From Pseudomonadota bacterium (GTDB lineage: Bacteria > Pseudomonadota > Gammaproteobacteria > Steroidobacterales > MnTg04): a stretch of DNA of 64,000 bases. Shown here piece after piece: positions 43,001-51,537 of this stretch (position 1 is the first letter of the stretch; each line of letters begins with the position of its first letter). Where the stretch lies: assembly GCA_022560735.1 (NCBI GenBank), contig JADFSO010000003.1:62001-126000 (forward strand), in the 5' to 3' direction. Both the position numbers and the translations under genes were made by a program. Under the pieces are notes generated by a model, which was not told where the DNA came from, made no database searches, and saw nothing but the letters and a program-made list of their open reading frames with translations.

Positions 43001-45399
43001 CAGCGTTGTCCGGGCTGCGTGACGATGCAAGCAACCAGACCGCGCTTGCGGAACTGAAAAGATGCTTGCACACGCTTAAAGGCGGCGCACGCATGGCCGG
43101 CATACCGGCGATGGGAAATCTCAGCCACGAGACCGAGTCCCTGCTCGATATGATTGGCCAGGATCAACTGAGCTTTAGCGACTCGCTGGCGGAAATCCTG
43201 CAAGCTTCACTGGATGGCTTGCATGCCATGCGTGAGACGGTGAGCTTTGGCCAGCAGGTGGCATCCAGAGATGATCTGCAGCAGAAGATTGCCGACCTGA
43301 TGGTCGTTGACCGCGGTGTCGCCAGGGATGCAGCGGCGCCGCCAGCGGAGCCAGCCGAGCAGACCGAAGATCGGCAAGCGCAGGAAATTCCGGACAAGAA
43401 GCCGGTGCGCCCGGCAAGCGTGCAGCTAGGCGCAGCGAAGCCACCGGAGAAAGCCAGCGCGGAGCAGCCCGCGGCGAGCAAACGAGCCGCTATCGAAGAG
43501 CCCGCCGTAAAGCCACCAGCGGCGGAGGACGCGTCGGCAATTCCTGTCCCGCAATCGCCATCTGCGACGCCGATGAGGAAGGATTCACTGGAGCGCCAGG
43601 ACTACACGCGCGTTGAGGCAGATCAGCTCGACGAGATGTTGAACCTCGCTGGCGAAATTAGCATCTATCGGTCGCGCCTCGACCAGCAAATGCGGTCGAC
43701 CGATTTTCACCTCGCCGAATTGTCGCGCACGATCACGCGGCTGCGGGCCCAGGTGCGAAACATGGAACTGGAGACCGAGACCCAGATTCTGCATCGCCAT
43801 CAGGAGGAGTCGGGGACCAGTGATTTCGACCCGCTGGAACTTGACCGCTATTCGATGATCCAGCAATTGAGCAGAGCCCTGGCCGAGTCGGTCAACGACG
43901 TCGCCAGCATCAAGGATTTGCTCGAAAACCTGTTTCAGGAATCGGATTCCCTGTTGTCGCAGCAGGCAAGACTGACCGCGGATTTGCAAAGCAGCCTGAT
44001 GCGGACTCGCATGGTTCCTTTTAGTCGTTATGAAAAACGATTGGACAGGATAGTGCGCCAGACTGCCGGTGAGGAGAACAAAAAAGTCGAGTTGAGACTC
44101 GAAGGTGCGAGCGGCGAACTCGATCGGCAGGTACTGGAACGCATGTTGCAGCCGCTCGAACATATACTTCGCAATGCGGTGGTTCACGGCATCGAGGATG
44201 AGTCAGCGCGCAGGGCGGCCGGCAAATCCGAGACCGGGGATATTTGTATTTCCTTGAAACGGGAAGGCTCGGAAATGATGATCCGGGTCTCCGACGATGG
44301 CGCCGGGATCGATGCCGAGGAGATCAGAAAGAAATCGATAGCCAGCGGCTTGCTCGATGCAAGCGAATCCATGCCATCCGAGCAAGTATTGCAAATGATA
44401 TTCCGCCCCGGGTTTTCGACCGCCAGCAAAGTGACCCAGACAGCCGGCCGCGGTGTCGGGCTCGACGTTGTGTCCACGGAAGTGGAACGCCTGGGCGGGT
44501 CTGTGCATGTGGAATCTACGCCAGGAGTCGGTGCCGGCTTTGTTATCCGCTTGCCGTTCACGCTGGCGATCACCCAGGCCATGGTGGTCAGGGTGGGTGA
44601 CGAGTTCTATGCCTTGCCGCTACCGACGGTGGAAGGTATCGCACGGATGCCGCGCCACCAGGTCAGCGAACTGCTCGGACAGGACGATCCCGAGTTCGAG
44701 TTTGGCGGACGCCAGTACCGCTTGCGTCACCTGGCCCATTTTACCGGCGGTCATTCGACCGGGTTTGCCGATGCAGACTTGTCGGTGTCGATAATCCTGG
44801 TTCGGGCGGGCTCGCATTCGACGGCGCTGGTTGCCGACGAGTTGCTCGGCAGCCGTGAAATCGTGGTCAAATCGGTCGGGCCCCAGGTGGCCGGTATTGC
44901 GGGCATATCGGGTGGCACCATACTCGCCGATGGCAGCGTCGCATTGATCCTCGATCTCGGCGGGCTGGTCCGCTCGGATGCCGCGCGCCGGCGGCCGCAA
45001 CCGATTGCGCGCAAGGAAGATACCCGCACATTTGTCCTGGTGGTGGATGATTCGATTACCGTTCGCCGCGTTACCCAAAGACTCCTGGAGCGTAACGGAA
45101 TGCGGGTTATTACCGCCAAGGATGGGATCGATGCCGAGGCTTTGCTGCAGGAACACACCCCGGACGTTATCTTGCTGGATATCGAAATGCCGCGGATGGA
45201 CGGTTATGAGCTTGCGTCCAGGATTCGTAATGACGAACGCATAGCCAGGATTCCCATCGTGATGATTACCTCGCGTACCGGCGAAAAACATCGTGCCAAG
45301 GCGATCGAACTCGGTATTAACGATTACCTTGGCAAGCCATACCAGGAAAGCCAGCTGCTGGATGCGATCGAGCCACTGGTTGGGAAGCAGGGCCAATGA
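40090..45399 (+). CDS. chpA: ChpA, multi-Hpt hybrid histidine kinase of the Pil-Chp system
   Basis: A 1769-residue CheA-like kinase from a TTG overlapping the pilJ stop (TTGA). Three Hpt domains with intact phospho-histidines are seen: H675 (SYHTLKGSG), H845 (CHTLHGSAK) and H994 (LHTLKGGAR). An N-terminal region of about 560 residues (FimL-like/degenerate Hpt) precedes them. A Pro/Ala/Glu-rich linker (about 1085-1165) leads to the dimer helices, the ATPase (N box HILRNAVVHG, G1 DDGAGID at 1402, G2 GRGVGLDVV), a CheW-like domain and a receiver with D1697 (LLDIEMPRMDGY). Pseudomonas ChpA has more Hpt-type modules. Antisense frames here are shadows. Confidence 0.96.
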   Translation: MNQVSDNRYSGEISQQNLEMVSQGLSETVQSARVALEKYIEDPGQQQFLQQAAEHLHVVQGVLRLVEIYGAALLTEEMENVIAYLLESRRGEKTQTDALEALSRSIVQLPVYLDRVINGGRDIALILLPLLNDLRSVRGRPLLSEGTLLLLNLTADPQPAASPDKKRIDKQLDIREVAAHQRPRFQNSLLGWIRGSDPEKELDILSEIAESLELAASNREVEQLWWVVGGIIEALSEQGLETSVSLKRLLGQADRQIKRLVDIGEAGDGGGSSAELRNNLLYYIGRSTSNGKRVLAIQRAFKLDEVLPGDEEIEQARESLSAPSVKLMKTVAAAIKEDLANVKDVLDIFVRTGMESVRELMPQAELLKKISDTLGVLGLGDLRALVMNETSRLQVLLSGGDSLEEADFLQMAAALLQVEDNLDDALLKLILPTPKKKQAAEGEEGDAEREFRPVADAVLRECLVNLARVKDAITQALNHGEYQPMDQVPELMRGVVCGLLMLEKSRAVKQTEKISALIQQHVRPGPGAIGVRGLDRLADAVVSIEYYLETLRSGRSDPWYMLDNIDNCLKALATPGEMDRIPLVDEADQDATVVARPVGIQRQGEAKGPAQVPAGELPVLDQQTADPGDKLDPAFLELFIDEARDEILVIRKHLAIWKADTGNHEALRRMRRSYHTLKGSGRMVGASRIAEFSWVVENLMNRIIDGTLELDIEMTRMLTVSCAVLPELVEELEAGRKTRSNVAGLMALAARLAEPRPDESAAEPAADDDDIGEATMVAPQIDGLLEATEQEAAQDVPEPEMDPVLRKIFVKETTGHLRIIRNYLQACVAGTAPYPVTEALYRACHTLHGSAKMAGAMQGIKVAEPLDRLVRKLYDVGKGLDMDGIKVCQDVVVSFDRIIRHLDEDTGFFPNHLGLIERLHELEARLDAEQADADDGKEIEPWAAEEEVEFDGEIASIFSEEAAELLDTAETALSGLRDDASNQTALAELKRCLHTLKGGARMAGIPAMGNLSHETESLLDMIGQDQLSFSDSLAEILQASLDGLHAMRETVSFGQQVASRDDLQQKIADLMVVDRGVARDAAAPPAEPAEQTEDRQAQEIPDKKPVRPASVQLGAAKPPEKASAEQPAASKRAAIEEPAVKPPAAEDASAIPVPQSPSATPMRKDSLERQDYTRVEADQLDEMLNLAGEISIYRSRLDQQMRSTDFHLAELSRTITRLRAQVRNMELETETQILHRHQEESGTSDFDPLELDRYSMIQQLSRALAESVNDVASIKDLLENLFQESDSLLSQQARLTADLQSSLMRTRMVPFSRYEKRLDRIVRQTAGEENKKVELRLEGASGELDRQVLERMLQPLEHILRNAVVHGIEDESARRAAGKSETGDICISLKREGSEMMIRVSDDGAGIDAEEIRKKSIASGLLDASESMPSEQVLQMIFRPGFSTASKVTQTAGRGVGLDVVSTEVERLGGSVHVESTPGVGAGFVIRLPFTLAITQAMVVRVGDEFYALPLPTVEGIARMPRHQVSELLGQDDPEFEFGGRQYRLRHLAHFTGGHSTGFADADLSVSIILVRAGSHSTALVADELLGSREIVVKSVGPQVAGIAGISGGTILADGSVALILDLGGLVRSDAARRRPQPIARKEDTRTFVLVVDDSITVRRVTQRLLERNGMRVITAKDGIDAEALLQEHTPDVILLDIEMPRMDGYELASRIRNDERIARIPIVMITSRTGEKHRAKAIELGINDYLGKPYQESQLLDAIEPLVGKQGQ

Positions 45400-45863
45400 G
45401 CGAGACCAGCCAGGAGCTATACAGCCTGCTGATTCCGTTGGCGGAAAAACGCCTGCTGGTCCCGCGCGCCTGTGTCGCTGAAGTCGTCGGATTTTCAGCG
45501 CTGGAGGGCAACGGCTCGGATTTCGCATGGTACCTGGGAGGCATGCGCTGGGACGGTCGACTGGTGCCGACGGTTTCTTTCGAAGGATGCTGCGGCGAGC
45601 GAATTCCCGAAACCGGCCGGCGCAGCAGAGTCGTTATTTTTCACGCGACCGGCAACGCGTTGCCGGAACGCTTCTTCGGTATCGTCAGCCAGGGTTTTCC
45701 GCAGCTGGTCAGAGTCAACCCGGGAGTTCTCCGCAAGGAGCCCGATCAGAAAAAAAACGCCAATTTGCCGATCCTTTGCCAGCTCAAGATGGTCAATGAA
45801 TACCCGCTGGTGCCGGATCTCGAAAAGCTGGAAGCGATGATCCTCGACGCAGCAGGAACCTGA
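45396..45863 (+). CDS. chpC: ChpC-like CheW-domain protein
   Basis: A 155-residue protein with a CheW fold (YSLLIPLAEKRLLVPRACVAEVV, then GMRWDGRLVPTVSFEG). The start overlaps the chpA stop by four bases (ATGA). In Pseudomonas ChpC is a second CheW-like adaptor at the end of the cluster; chpB, which lies between chpA and chpC there, is absent here. Confidence 0.88.
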   Translation: MSETSQELYSLLIPLAEKRLLVPRACVAEVVGFSALEGNGSDFAWYLGGMRWDGRLVPTVSFEGCCGERIPETGRRSRVVIFHATGNALPERFFGIVSQGFPQLVRVNPGVLRKEPDQKKNANLPILCQLKMVNEYPLVPDLEKLEAMILDAAGT

Positions 45864-45931
45864 GTACGGGATTCGCCGCCAGATATCGTCGCCCCATTAC
45901 CCCAGGTCGCCAAACCTGGCCTGCAACAGGC

Positions 45932-46639
45932 TCAGACCGCCAGGCCGGCGGTCTCGGTGCGCAACAGCCGGGGCCCCAGGCGCAGGCCGCGGAAGCCTTT
46001 TGCGATTGCCGCCGCCGCTTCGCCGTTATCGAAACCGCCTTCAGGTCCGACCCACAGGAGAATTCGGCGGCCCCGAGGTTGCGGGATGTCATCGATCCGG
46101 GTATCCGCATTTGCTTGCAGCAACACCCGCAAGGGGTATTCGCTTTGGGCGGCGCTGTCGATCAGTTCCGCGCTGCTTTGCAAAGACTCGATGACCGGCA
46201 AAACCGTGCGGCCGCATTGCTCGCAGGCGCCGATGACCACCTTTTGCCAATGCTGCATTCTTTTTGCCAGCCTCTGCCGGCTTAGCCGCGTTACGCAGCG
46301 CTCCATCGCGACCGGGACGATTCGGCTGACACCAAGCTCGGTTGCTTTTTGCAGGACCAGGTCCATGCGTTCTCCCCTGATCAGCTCCTGCGCCAGCGTG
46401 ATATCGACCGGTGACTCGGTCGGCGGGTGGCGAGGCCCGGACAGCGTAACTTCGACCCGGCCGTTGCTGATCTTGCTGATCCGGGCAGTGTATTCTCCAC
46501 CGCAGCCATCGAAAACGACCAATTCCTCCCCGGCCCTGAGCCTCAGGACACGAACCAGGTGCCGGCTCGCGGCTTCGTCCAGCGTCGCCTCGCGCGCACC
46601 ATCCAGTTGCTGACCGTGATATATCCGGCTGAGCCTCAC
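45932..46639 (-). CDS. rsmE: 16S rRNA m3U1498 methyltransferase RsmE
   Basis: About 235 residues from a GTG at 46639 (RLSRIYHG). The SPOUT-type domain shows DITLAQELIRGERMDLVLQKATELGV, IVPVAMERCV, LWVGPEGGFDNGEA and the knotted end LRLGPRLLRTETAGLAV. It methylates N3 of U1498 in 16S rRNA. The N-terminal PUA-like part (HLVRVLRLRAGEELVVFDG) is present. Frames starting further upstream to 46813 do not look like RsmE. Divergent from ampD. Confidence 0.94.
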   Translation of the reverse strand: MRLSRIYHGQQLDGAREATLDEAASRHLVRVLRLRAGEELVVFDGCGGEYTARISKISNGRVEVTLSGPRHPPTESPVDITLAQELIRGERMDLVLQKATELGVSRIVPVAMERCVTRLSRQRLAKRMQHWQKVVIGACEQCGRTVLPVIESLQSSAELIDSAAQSEYPLRVLLQANADTRIDDIPQPRGRRILLWVGPEGGFDNGEAAAAIAKGFRGLRLGPRLLRTETAGLAV

Positions 46640-46754
46640 CCGTTCAATCCACCGTTGCTGGTTGTCGTGCCAATGGCTGTTGATTGTCGCCGTGCGTCCC
46701 GAGTGGTTCAAGCTGTGGCAGACTTGCATACAGGCGAAACACCAGGCTGCAGAT

Positions 46755-47330
46755 ATGGAAATCAACCCGAAAACCGGTTTGCTGGATGAGGCGAGACATG
46801 TCGCTTCACCCAATTGCGATCAGCGCCCGCCCGGTTGCCAGCCCGAATTGATCGTGATCCATTGCATCAGCCTGCCGCCCGGGCAGTTTGGCGGACCCTG
46901 GATAGAAAAGCTGTTTAGCAATAATTTGCCGCCGGATGAACACCCGTATTTCCGTGAGGTCTGCCAACAGAGAGTTTCCGCTCACCTGTTGATCAGGAGA
47001 GACGGCGAAGTTGTGCAATTCGTTCCGTTCCACCTGCGAGCCTGGCACGCCGGGGAATCAGCGTATTGTGATCGGCCGGCCTGTAATGATTTTTCCATCG
47101 GGATAGAACTCGAAGGGACGGATGACGGTTCCTATGAAATCCCGCAGTATCAAAGCCTGTGCTTGGTTGTGAAGACACTTTGCAAGGCATATCCTTGTCT
47201 GAATGAGGACAAGATAACCGGCCACAGCGATATTGCGCCGGGTCGCAAGCTGGACCCCGGGCCGGGTTTTGAATGGGAATTGCTGGCCCTGTTTTTGCAG
47301 AATCCAGAGGAAGAGTCACCGACTATATGA
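46755..47330 (+). CDS. ampD: AmpD, 1,6-anhydro-N-acetylmuramyl-L-alanine amidase
   Basis: A 191-residue zinc amidase that recycles cell-wall muropeptides in the cytoplasm. LIVIHCISLPPGQFGG, AHLLIRRDGEVVQFVPF, AWHAGES, SIGIELEG and GHSDIAPGRKLDPGP carry the zinc and catalytic residues of the Amidase_2 fold. Loss of AmpD in related bacteria de-represses AmpC beta-lactamase; no ampC/ampR is in the window. Its stop overlaps the ampE start (ATGA). Confidence 0.95.
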   Translation: MEINPKTGLLDEARHVASPNCDQRPPGCQPELIVIHCISLPPGQFGGPWIEKLFSNNLPPDEHPYFREVCQQRVSAHLLIRRDGEVVQFVPFHLRAWHAGESAYCDRPACNDFSIGIELEGTDDGSYEIPQYQSLCLVVKTLCKAYPCLNEDKITGHSDIAPGRKLDPGPGFEWELLALFLQNPEEESPTI

Positions 47331-48241
47331 ACCTGATCGCATTAATCATCGGATTATTCCTGGAACGGCTGGTTACCCATTTGTTGCATCTTCGTGAGCC
47401 GCGCTGGCTGGATGCCTACTTCGACTGGGGTCTCGCCCGGTCGCGCAATATGGGCGCGTGGCTGCAAACCCTCGCGGTTATCGCCATTATTCTGCTCCCG
47501 GTGTTGCCGGTATTGCTGGTCGCCGTTGGCTTTCGCGATGTCCTGAATGAATTGCCCTATTTATTGTTTGCGATCTTGCTGCTGATTTTTTCCCTGGGGC
47601 CGCGCGATCTCCAGCAGGAGGTACGGGGTTTTTGCGATGCGCGCAGAAAAGGGGATGAAGAAGAAATCGGCCGCAGCGCCAAGGAGTTGACGGAAAGCGA
47701 TTTTCCCCGTGATCCGGGAGAAAGGGAACTTGCCGTCGAAGAGGCCGTTCTTTTTCAGGCGGTCAACCGGATTTTTGCCGTCGTGTTCTGGTTCATGGTA
47801 CTCGGGCCGGTCGGCGCCTGGATGTTTCGGGTCACCGATTTATTTCGCAGGCGCAGGGCATTCGAAGCTGCGCGCCTGCAGGAGGAAAACGACGAAGCCG
47901 CCGCCTCGGGCGAGTCCGTTTACTGGATACACGGGCTTTTGATATGGATTCCATCCCGGTTGCTGGCGATTGGCTATGCGATTGCCGGCAGTTTCGATGG
48001 TGCGTTTTCCGCATGGCGTGCCTATGCAAAAGCCACGCGCAGCAAGTTGCGAAATTATATCAAGACGAAAGAGCTGCTTGCCGCGGTCGGGCGGGGGGCG
48101 CTGGAAGAGATTCGCGGCGACCTCCTGGATGAGGACCCGCAGGTGTGCAGCGCCCGCGCTGCGATCCGGCTGGTGCAAAGAGCGCTGTTCGTCTGGGTTT
48201 TCGCGATCGCCGTTTTGACGCTGCTGGGCTGGGCGGTCTGA
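47327..48241 (+). CDS. ampE: AmpE-like inner-membrane protein
   Basis: A 304-residue protein with about four hydrophobic segments (residues 1-14, 45-70, 80-95 and 145-165, plus a C-terminal helix). ALIIGLFLERLVTHLLHLREPRW, LGPRDLQQEV, EAVLFQAVNRIFAVVFWFMVLGPVGA match AmpE. It is coupled to ampD. AmpE is a proposed sensory membrane protein of the amp system with no established activity. Confidence 0.92.
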   Translation: MNLIALIIGLFLERLVTHLLHLREPRWLDAYFDWGLARSRNMGAWLQTLAVIAIILLPVLPVLLVAVGFRDVLNELPYLLFAILLLIFSLGPRDLQQEVRGFCDARRKGDEEEIGRSAKELTESDFPRDPGERELAVEEAVLFQAVNRIFAVVFWFMVLGPVGAWMFRVTDLFRRRRAFEAARLQEENDEAAASGESVYWIHGLLIWIPSRLLAIGYAIAGSFDGAFSAWRAYAKATRSKLRNYIKTKELLAAVGRGALEEIRGDLLDEDPQVCSARAAIRLVQRALFVWVFAIAVLTLLGWAV

Positions 48242-48248
48242 ACCGGGC

Positions 48249-49115
48249 ATGAAGACCCTGCCATCCGTTCTGCTCGGGGCGGTACTGCTGGCGATATCCA
48301 GCGTGGAAACGACAGCCCAGGTGCGCCAACCCGCGGTGTTCGAAAACCCGGAGCGTATCGTTACCCTGTCCCCGCATCTTGCCGAGCTGGTATTTGCTGC
48401 GGGTGCCGGCGATCTGCTGGTCGGAACCGTCGAATACAGCGACTACCCGCCGCAGGCGTCGAGCATCGCAAGAATTGGCGATGCGTTCAGAATAGACTCG
48501 GAAAAACTGGCAGCCTTGGGTCCGGACCTGATACTCGCCTGGCCGGGCGGCAATCCACAGTCCTTGATCGACGGACTGCGCAATGACGGTTATCAGGTGC
48601 TCGAACTGGCGGCAACGGGGCTGGAATCGGTTGCCATCCAGCTTCGCCGTATCGGGGAGCTGACCGGTCACGCAGACCGCGCCGGGCGTGCGGCGGATCT
48701 GTATCTTGCGAAAGTTGATCGCCTGCGGGTCGAGAATCTGCAAAAACCGCCGATCCGCGTTTTCTACCAGGTCGCGCAGCGGCCCCTGTTTACGATCGGC
48801 CGCAAACAAGTCATCAGCGAGGTGGTTTCGTTGTGTGGCGGGATAAATATTTTTGCCGATCTGGACAGCCTGGCGCCGGTTGTCAGCATGGAGACGGTAT
48901 TGCTGCGCAACCCGCAGGTGATCCTGTCTGCCCGGACCGGTAGCGCGAACCCGCTGGATATCTGGCTGGATTATCCCGCGGTCGCCGCGGTAAGGCTCGA
49001 AAATCTGTACCTGGTTGACGCATCGTTGCTGGCCCGGGCCGGTCTGCGCCTGGCGGATGGCGCTGCCCAGGTATGCCGCCTGCTCGATCAGGCGCGCCGG
49101 AAAATCGAGGGCTAA
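48249..49115 (+). CDS. btuF: BtuF-like periplasmic cobalamin-binding protein
   Basis: A 288-residue protein with a signal peptide (about 1-23) and a periplasmic-binding fold of class III: RIVTLSPHLAELVFAAGAGD, VGTVEYSDYPPQA, PDLILAWPGGNPQ and ADLDSLAPVVSMETVLLRNPQVIL. The SPHLTEL-like and EYSDYP-like motifs are typical of BtuF over siderophore binders. It passes vitamin B12 to BtuCD in the inner membrane. It overlaps the convergent adenosyltransferase gene by four bases at the 3' end. Confidence 0.87.
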   Translation: MKTLPSVLLGAVLLAISSVETTAQVRQPAVFENPERIVTLSPHLAELVFAAGAGDLLVGTVEYSDYPPQASSIARIGDAFRIDSEKLAALGPDLILAWPGGNPQSLIDGLRNDGYQVLELAATGLESVAIQLRRIGELTGHADRAGRAADLYLAKVDRLRVENLQKPPIRVFYQVAQRPLFTIGRKQVISEVVSLCGGINIFADLDSLAPVVSMETVLLRNPQVILSARTGSANPLDIWLDYPAVAAVRLENLYLVDASLLARAGLRLADGAAQVCRLLDQARRKIEG

Positions 49116-49666
49116 CCCCGGTCGCGATTCCAGAGGACTTCGCTGCCTTGTTCGTGGCGGGCCAGCACCCGCGCAATCACAAACAGCAGATCGGACAAGC
49201 GGTTCAGGTACTGTATCGCCTCCGGCCGGATATTTTTCTCGAGCGCGGACAGGCTGACGACGCGGCGTTCGGCGCGCCGGCAAATGGTGCGTGCGAGATG
49301 GCAGGCCGCGGCCGCCGGCCCGCCGCCTGGCAGGATGAATTCCTTTAGCGTCGGCAAGTTGGCGTTGAACTCATCGAGCTGGGTTTCCAGGCGAGCTACA
49401 AACTCACTCGTTACCACCGAGTGACCGGGGATACAAAGCTCCCCGCCCAGATCGAACAAATCATGTTGCACTTCGACCAGGCAATCGACGACCGGCTCCG
49501 GCAAAGCGGCAATCGCAAGCACCATGCCGATCGCGCTGTTGGTTTCGTCTACACAACCAAAAGTCTCGATCCGCAGGTGGTCCTTGCTGACCCGCTGGCC
49601 ATCGCCAAGCCCGGTCTCGCCCTTGTCGCCGGTTCGCGTATAAATTTTACTCAGACGATGTCCCAT
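49112..49666 (-). CDS. PduO-type cob(I)alamin adenosyltransferase
   Basis: A 184-residue enzyme that makes adenosylcobalamin from ATP and cob(I)alamin. The N-terminal ATP-binding KIYTRTGDKGETGLGDG and the helices with RTICRRAERRVV and YLNRLSDLLFVIAR are diagnostic. Its product is the cofactor needed by NrdJ at 4-7 kb. It lies 24 bases downstream of btuB on the same strand and is likely in the riboswitch-controlled transcript. Confidence 0.94.
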   Translation of the reverse strand: MGHRLSKIYTRTGDKGETGLGDGQRVSKDHLRIETFGCVDETNSAIGMVLAIAALPEPVVDCLVEVQHDLFDLGGELCIPGHSVVTSEFVARLETQLDEFNANLPTLKEFILPGGGPAAAACHLARTICRRAERRVVSLSALEKNIRPEAIQYLNRLSDLLFVIARVLARHEQGSEVLWNRDRG

Positions 49667-49690
49667 CGGCTCTGCCCCTTTTCTCCGGCT

Positions 49691-51502
49691 TTATTTCGCC
49701 GGAATCAGGTAGTTTAACGCGATAAAGGCCGCCCGTTTGGAGCTGTTGAAACCCGCCGCCGTCTGGTAATCCTTGTTCAGCAGATTCTCTACTTTCAAGC
49801 TTACCTGCCAGTGCTTGCCGATGCTGTACCGGCCGTTAAAATTCACCAGCGTGTAGCCGCCGATATCGACCGGCGCCGGGAAGCCAAAATCCTTTCTCTG
49901 GTCGGTGGCCAGCAGGTTGAAGCCCAGATCCAGCGCTCGCAAATGCCTGGTTATACCCAGGGTCAGGCTGCGTTTCGAGCGGCGCAGCAGCTGCTGGTCG
50001 TCAGTGATGTTTTCCGGGTTCTGGAAAACCAGGCTGCTGCGCAGGTCCCAGTCCTCGTTCCGAAAACGCCAGGTCATTTCGACGCCGGAGATCCTGGCTT
50101 TCGCGACATTCCTGTTCTGCCCGGCAAAGGTCAGCGGGTCGATGACCACAAACTGGATCAGGTTGTCGATGTCGTTTTTGAAGGCCTGCACGCTAAGACT
50201 GGTGTGGTCGGTGAATTGCCAGCGCAGACCCAGTTCGACATTCCTGGATTCCTCGGCCAGCAGATCGGGGTTGCCGCCGAAGCCGAACAGGTCGGTGGCA
50301 TCCGGCGACCTGAAGCCGGTGCCTAAAGACGCGGTCAGCATCAGTGCATCCGTGGCCACGTATCCGTACTCGATATTCCAGGTGCTGATGCCGCCAAAAC
50401 TCTCAAAATCCCCATAGCGCAAGGCCAGCAACAACTGGTGCCGGTCCCAGTCGAACTGGTCCTGCAGGTAGAAAGCGTGATCGTCCCGGTCTTGATCAAA
50501 GCCGGTGCCAAAGGAAAGGCTCTCCGCATGCTCCCGCGACAAATAAATTCCGGCCGACAACAGTTGCCTGTCACCGAGGGAAATGCTGTTAAACCAGTCC
50601 AGCGTGGTCCGCTCGGTGCGCACGAAGTCCATGCTGTCGTTTTGCTCGATGTCGTCGGTGAGCTGGGCCAAGGTGATGCGGCTGCTCCAGTTTTCGGCAG
50701 GCGCAAAACCGAGCCCCAGCGACAAGGTCTGGTTGCGATAGTCCTGGCTGACCGGCGTCGCAAAAAAATCCAGGTACTCGCTGGTTCCGCTGGCCCGCCA
50801 GAAGGAAAATTCCAGATCCAGTTTTCCCAGGCGGGTGTTGCCCTGCAGGCGCGCGCTGTTGTTGTCATAGCCACGATCGACGCTGCTACCGGTCCGCACC
50901 GGGAAGCCATCGGTATTGAAGCGGCTGTACGACGCATACAGGGCATTGTCGTCGTCCCGCCAGCTAACGGTCACGCCGCGGTCATAGGTCCCATAACGAC
51001 CGGCGCCGGCGGTGAATTCCACTTCGCCATTCGCCTTGCGGGTAATCACGTTGATCACGCCGCCGATCGCATCCGAACCGTACAGGCTGGTGCGTGGCCC
51101 CTTGACGATTTCGATGCGCTGGATCATCTGCGGGCGAATGTTCTGGATTGCCGCACCACCAATGGTGCCCGGGTTGATCTTGACGCCATCGATCATGACC
51201 AGCACATGATTGCTGTCGGTGCCGCGCACGAACACGGATGTGGTTTGACCGGCGCCGCCGTTGCGCGAGATTTCCAGCCCGGCATGAAAACGCAACAAGT
51301 CGGCGAGATCCCTGGCCTGGCTGAGTTCTATTTCATCGCGATCGATAACCAGGACCGGCGCCAGCGTGCTGGCCAGGGACTGTTTTTCCCGGGTGGCGGT
51401 CACGACGATTTGCTGCAGGCGCGCCTCGTCGTCCTCGCAACAGGCAGCAACGCTTTGGGGGGATATTGCCGCCATCGCGGCGAAAAAAAATGCAGTTTTC
51501 AT
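49691..51502 (-). CDS. btuB: BtuB-like TonB-dependent cobalamin receptor
   Basis: About 603 residues from the ATG at 51502 (AAGGAG six bases upstream; the ATG at 51505 is equally possible). A signal peptide (1-20) is followed by the TonB box QQIVVTATR, a plug domain (LADLLRFHAGLEI, VLVMIDGVKINPG, IVKGPRTSLYGSDAIGGVIN) and a 22-strand barrel. It takes up vitamin B12 across the outer membrane with TonB energy. A cobalamin riboswitch precedes it. The C-terminus ends YLIPAK and not in the usual aromatic residue. Confidence 0.94.
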   Translation of the reverse strand: MKTAFFFAAMAAISPQSVAACCEDDEARLQQIVVTATREKQSLASTLAPVLVIDRDEIELSQARDLADLLRFHAGLEISRNGGAGQTTSVFVRGTDSNHVLVMIDGVKINPGTIGGAAIQNIRPQMIQRIEIVKGPRTSLYGSDAIGGVINVITRKANGEVEFTAGAGRYGTYDRGVTVSWRDDDNALYASYSRFNTDGFPVRTGSSVDRGYDNNSARLQGNTRLGKLDLEFSFWRASGTSEYLDFFATPVSQDYRNQTLSLGLGFAPAENWSSRITLAQLTDDIEQNDSMDFVRTERTTLDWFNSISLGDRQLLSAGIYLSREHAESLSFGTGFDQDRDDHAFYLQDQFDWDRHQLLLALRYGDFESFGGISTWNIEYGYVATDALMLTASLGTGFRSPDATDLFGFGGNPDLLAEESRNVELGLRWQFTDHTSLSVQAFKNDIDNLIQFVVIDPLTFAGQNRNVAKARISGVEMTWRFRNEDWDLRSSLVFQNPENITDDQQLLRRSKRSLTLGITRHLRALDLGFNLLATDQRKDFGFPAPVDIGGYTLVNFNGRYSIGKHWQVSLKVENLLNKDYQTAAGFNSSKRAAFIALNYLIPAK

Positions 51503-51537
51503 CATTGGCTCCTTACCACGCACCCGTGGGCGATCGA

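Noticed and set aside
41476-43203. Long minus-strand frame (575 codons) antisense to chpA
   Set aside because: Antisense to the Hpt region; no recognisable motif, and the length follows from the codon bias of chpA.
45904-45920. Hairpin between chpC and rsmE (CCAGGT/ACCTGG)
   Set aside because: Short six-base stem with no T tract; not enough for a terminator call.
48060-49283. Minus-strand frame (407 codons) over btuF
   Set aside because: Antisense to a clear BtuF gene and overlapping the true adenosyltransferase gene in another frame.
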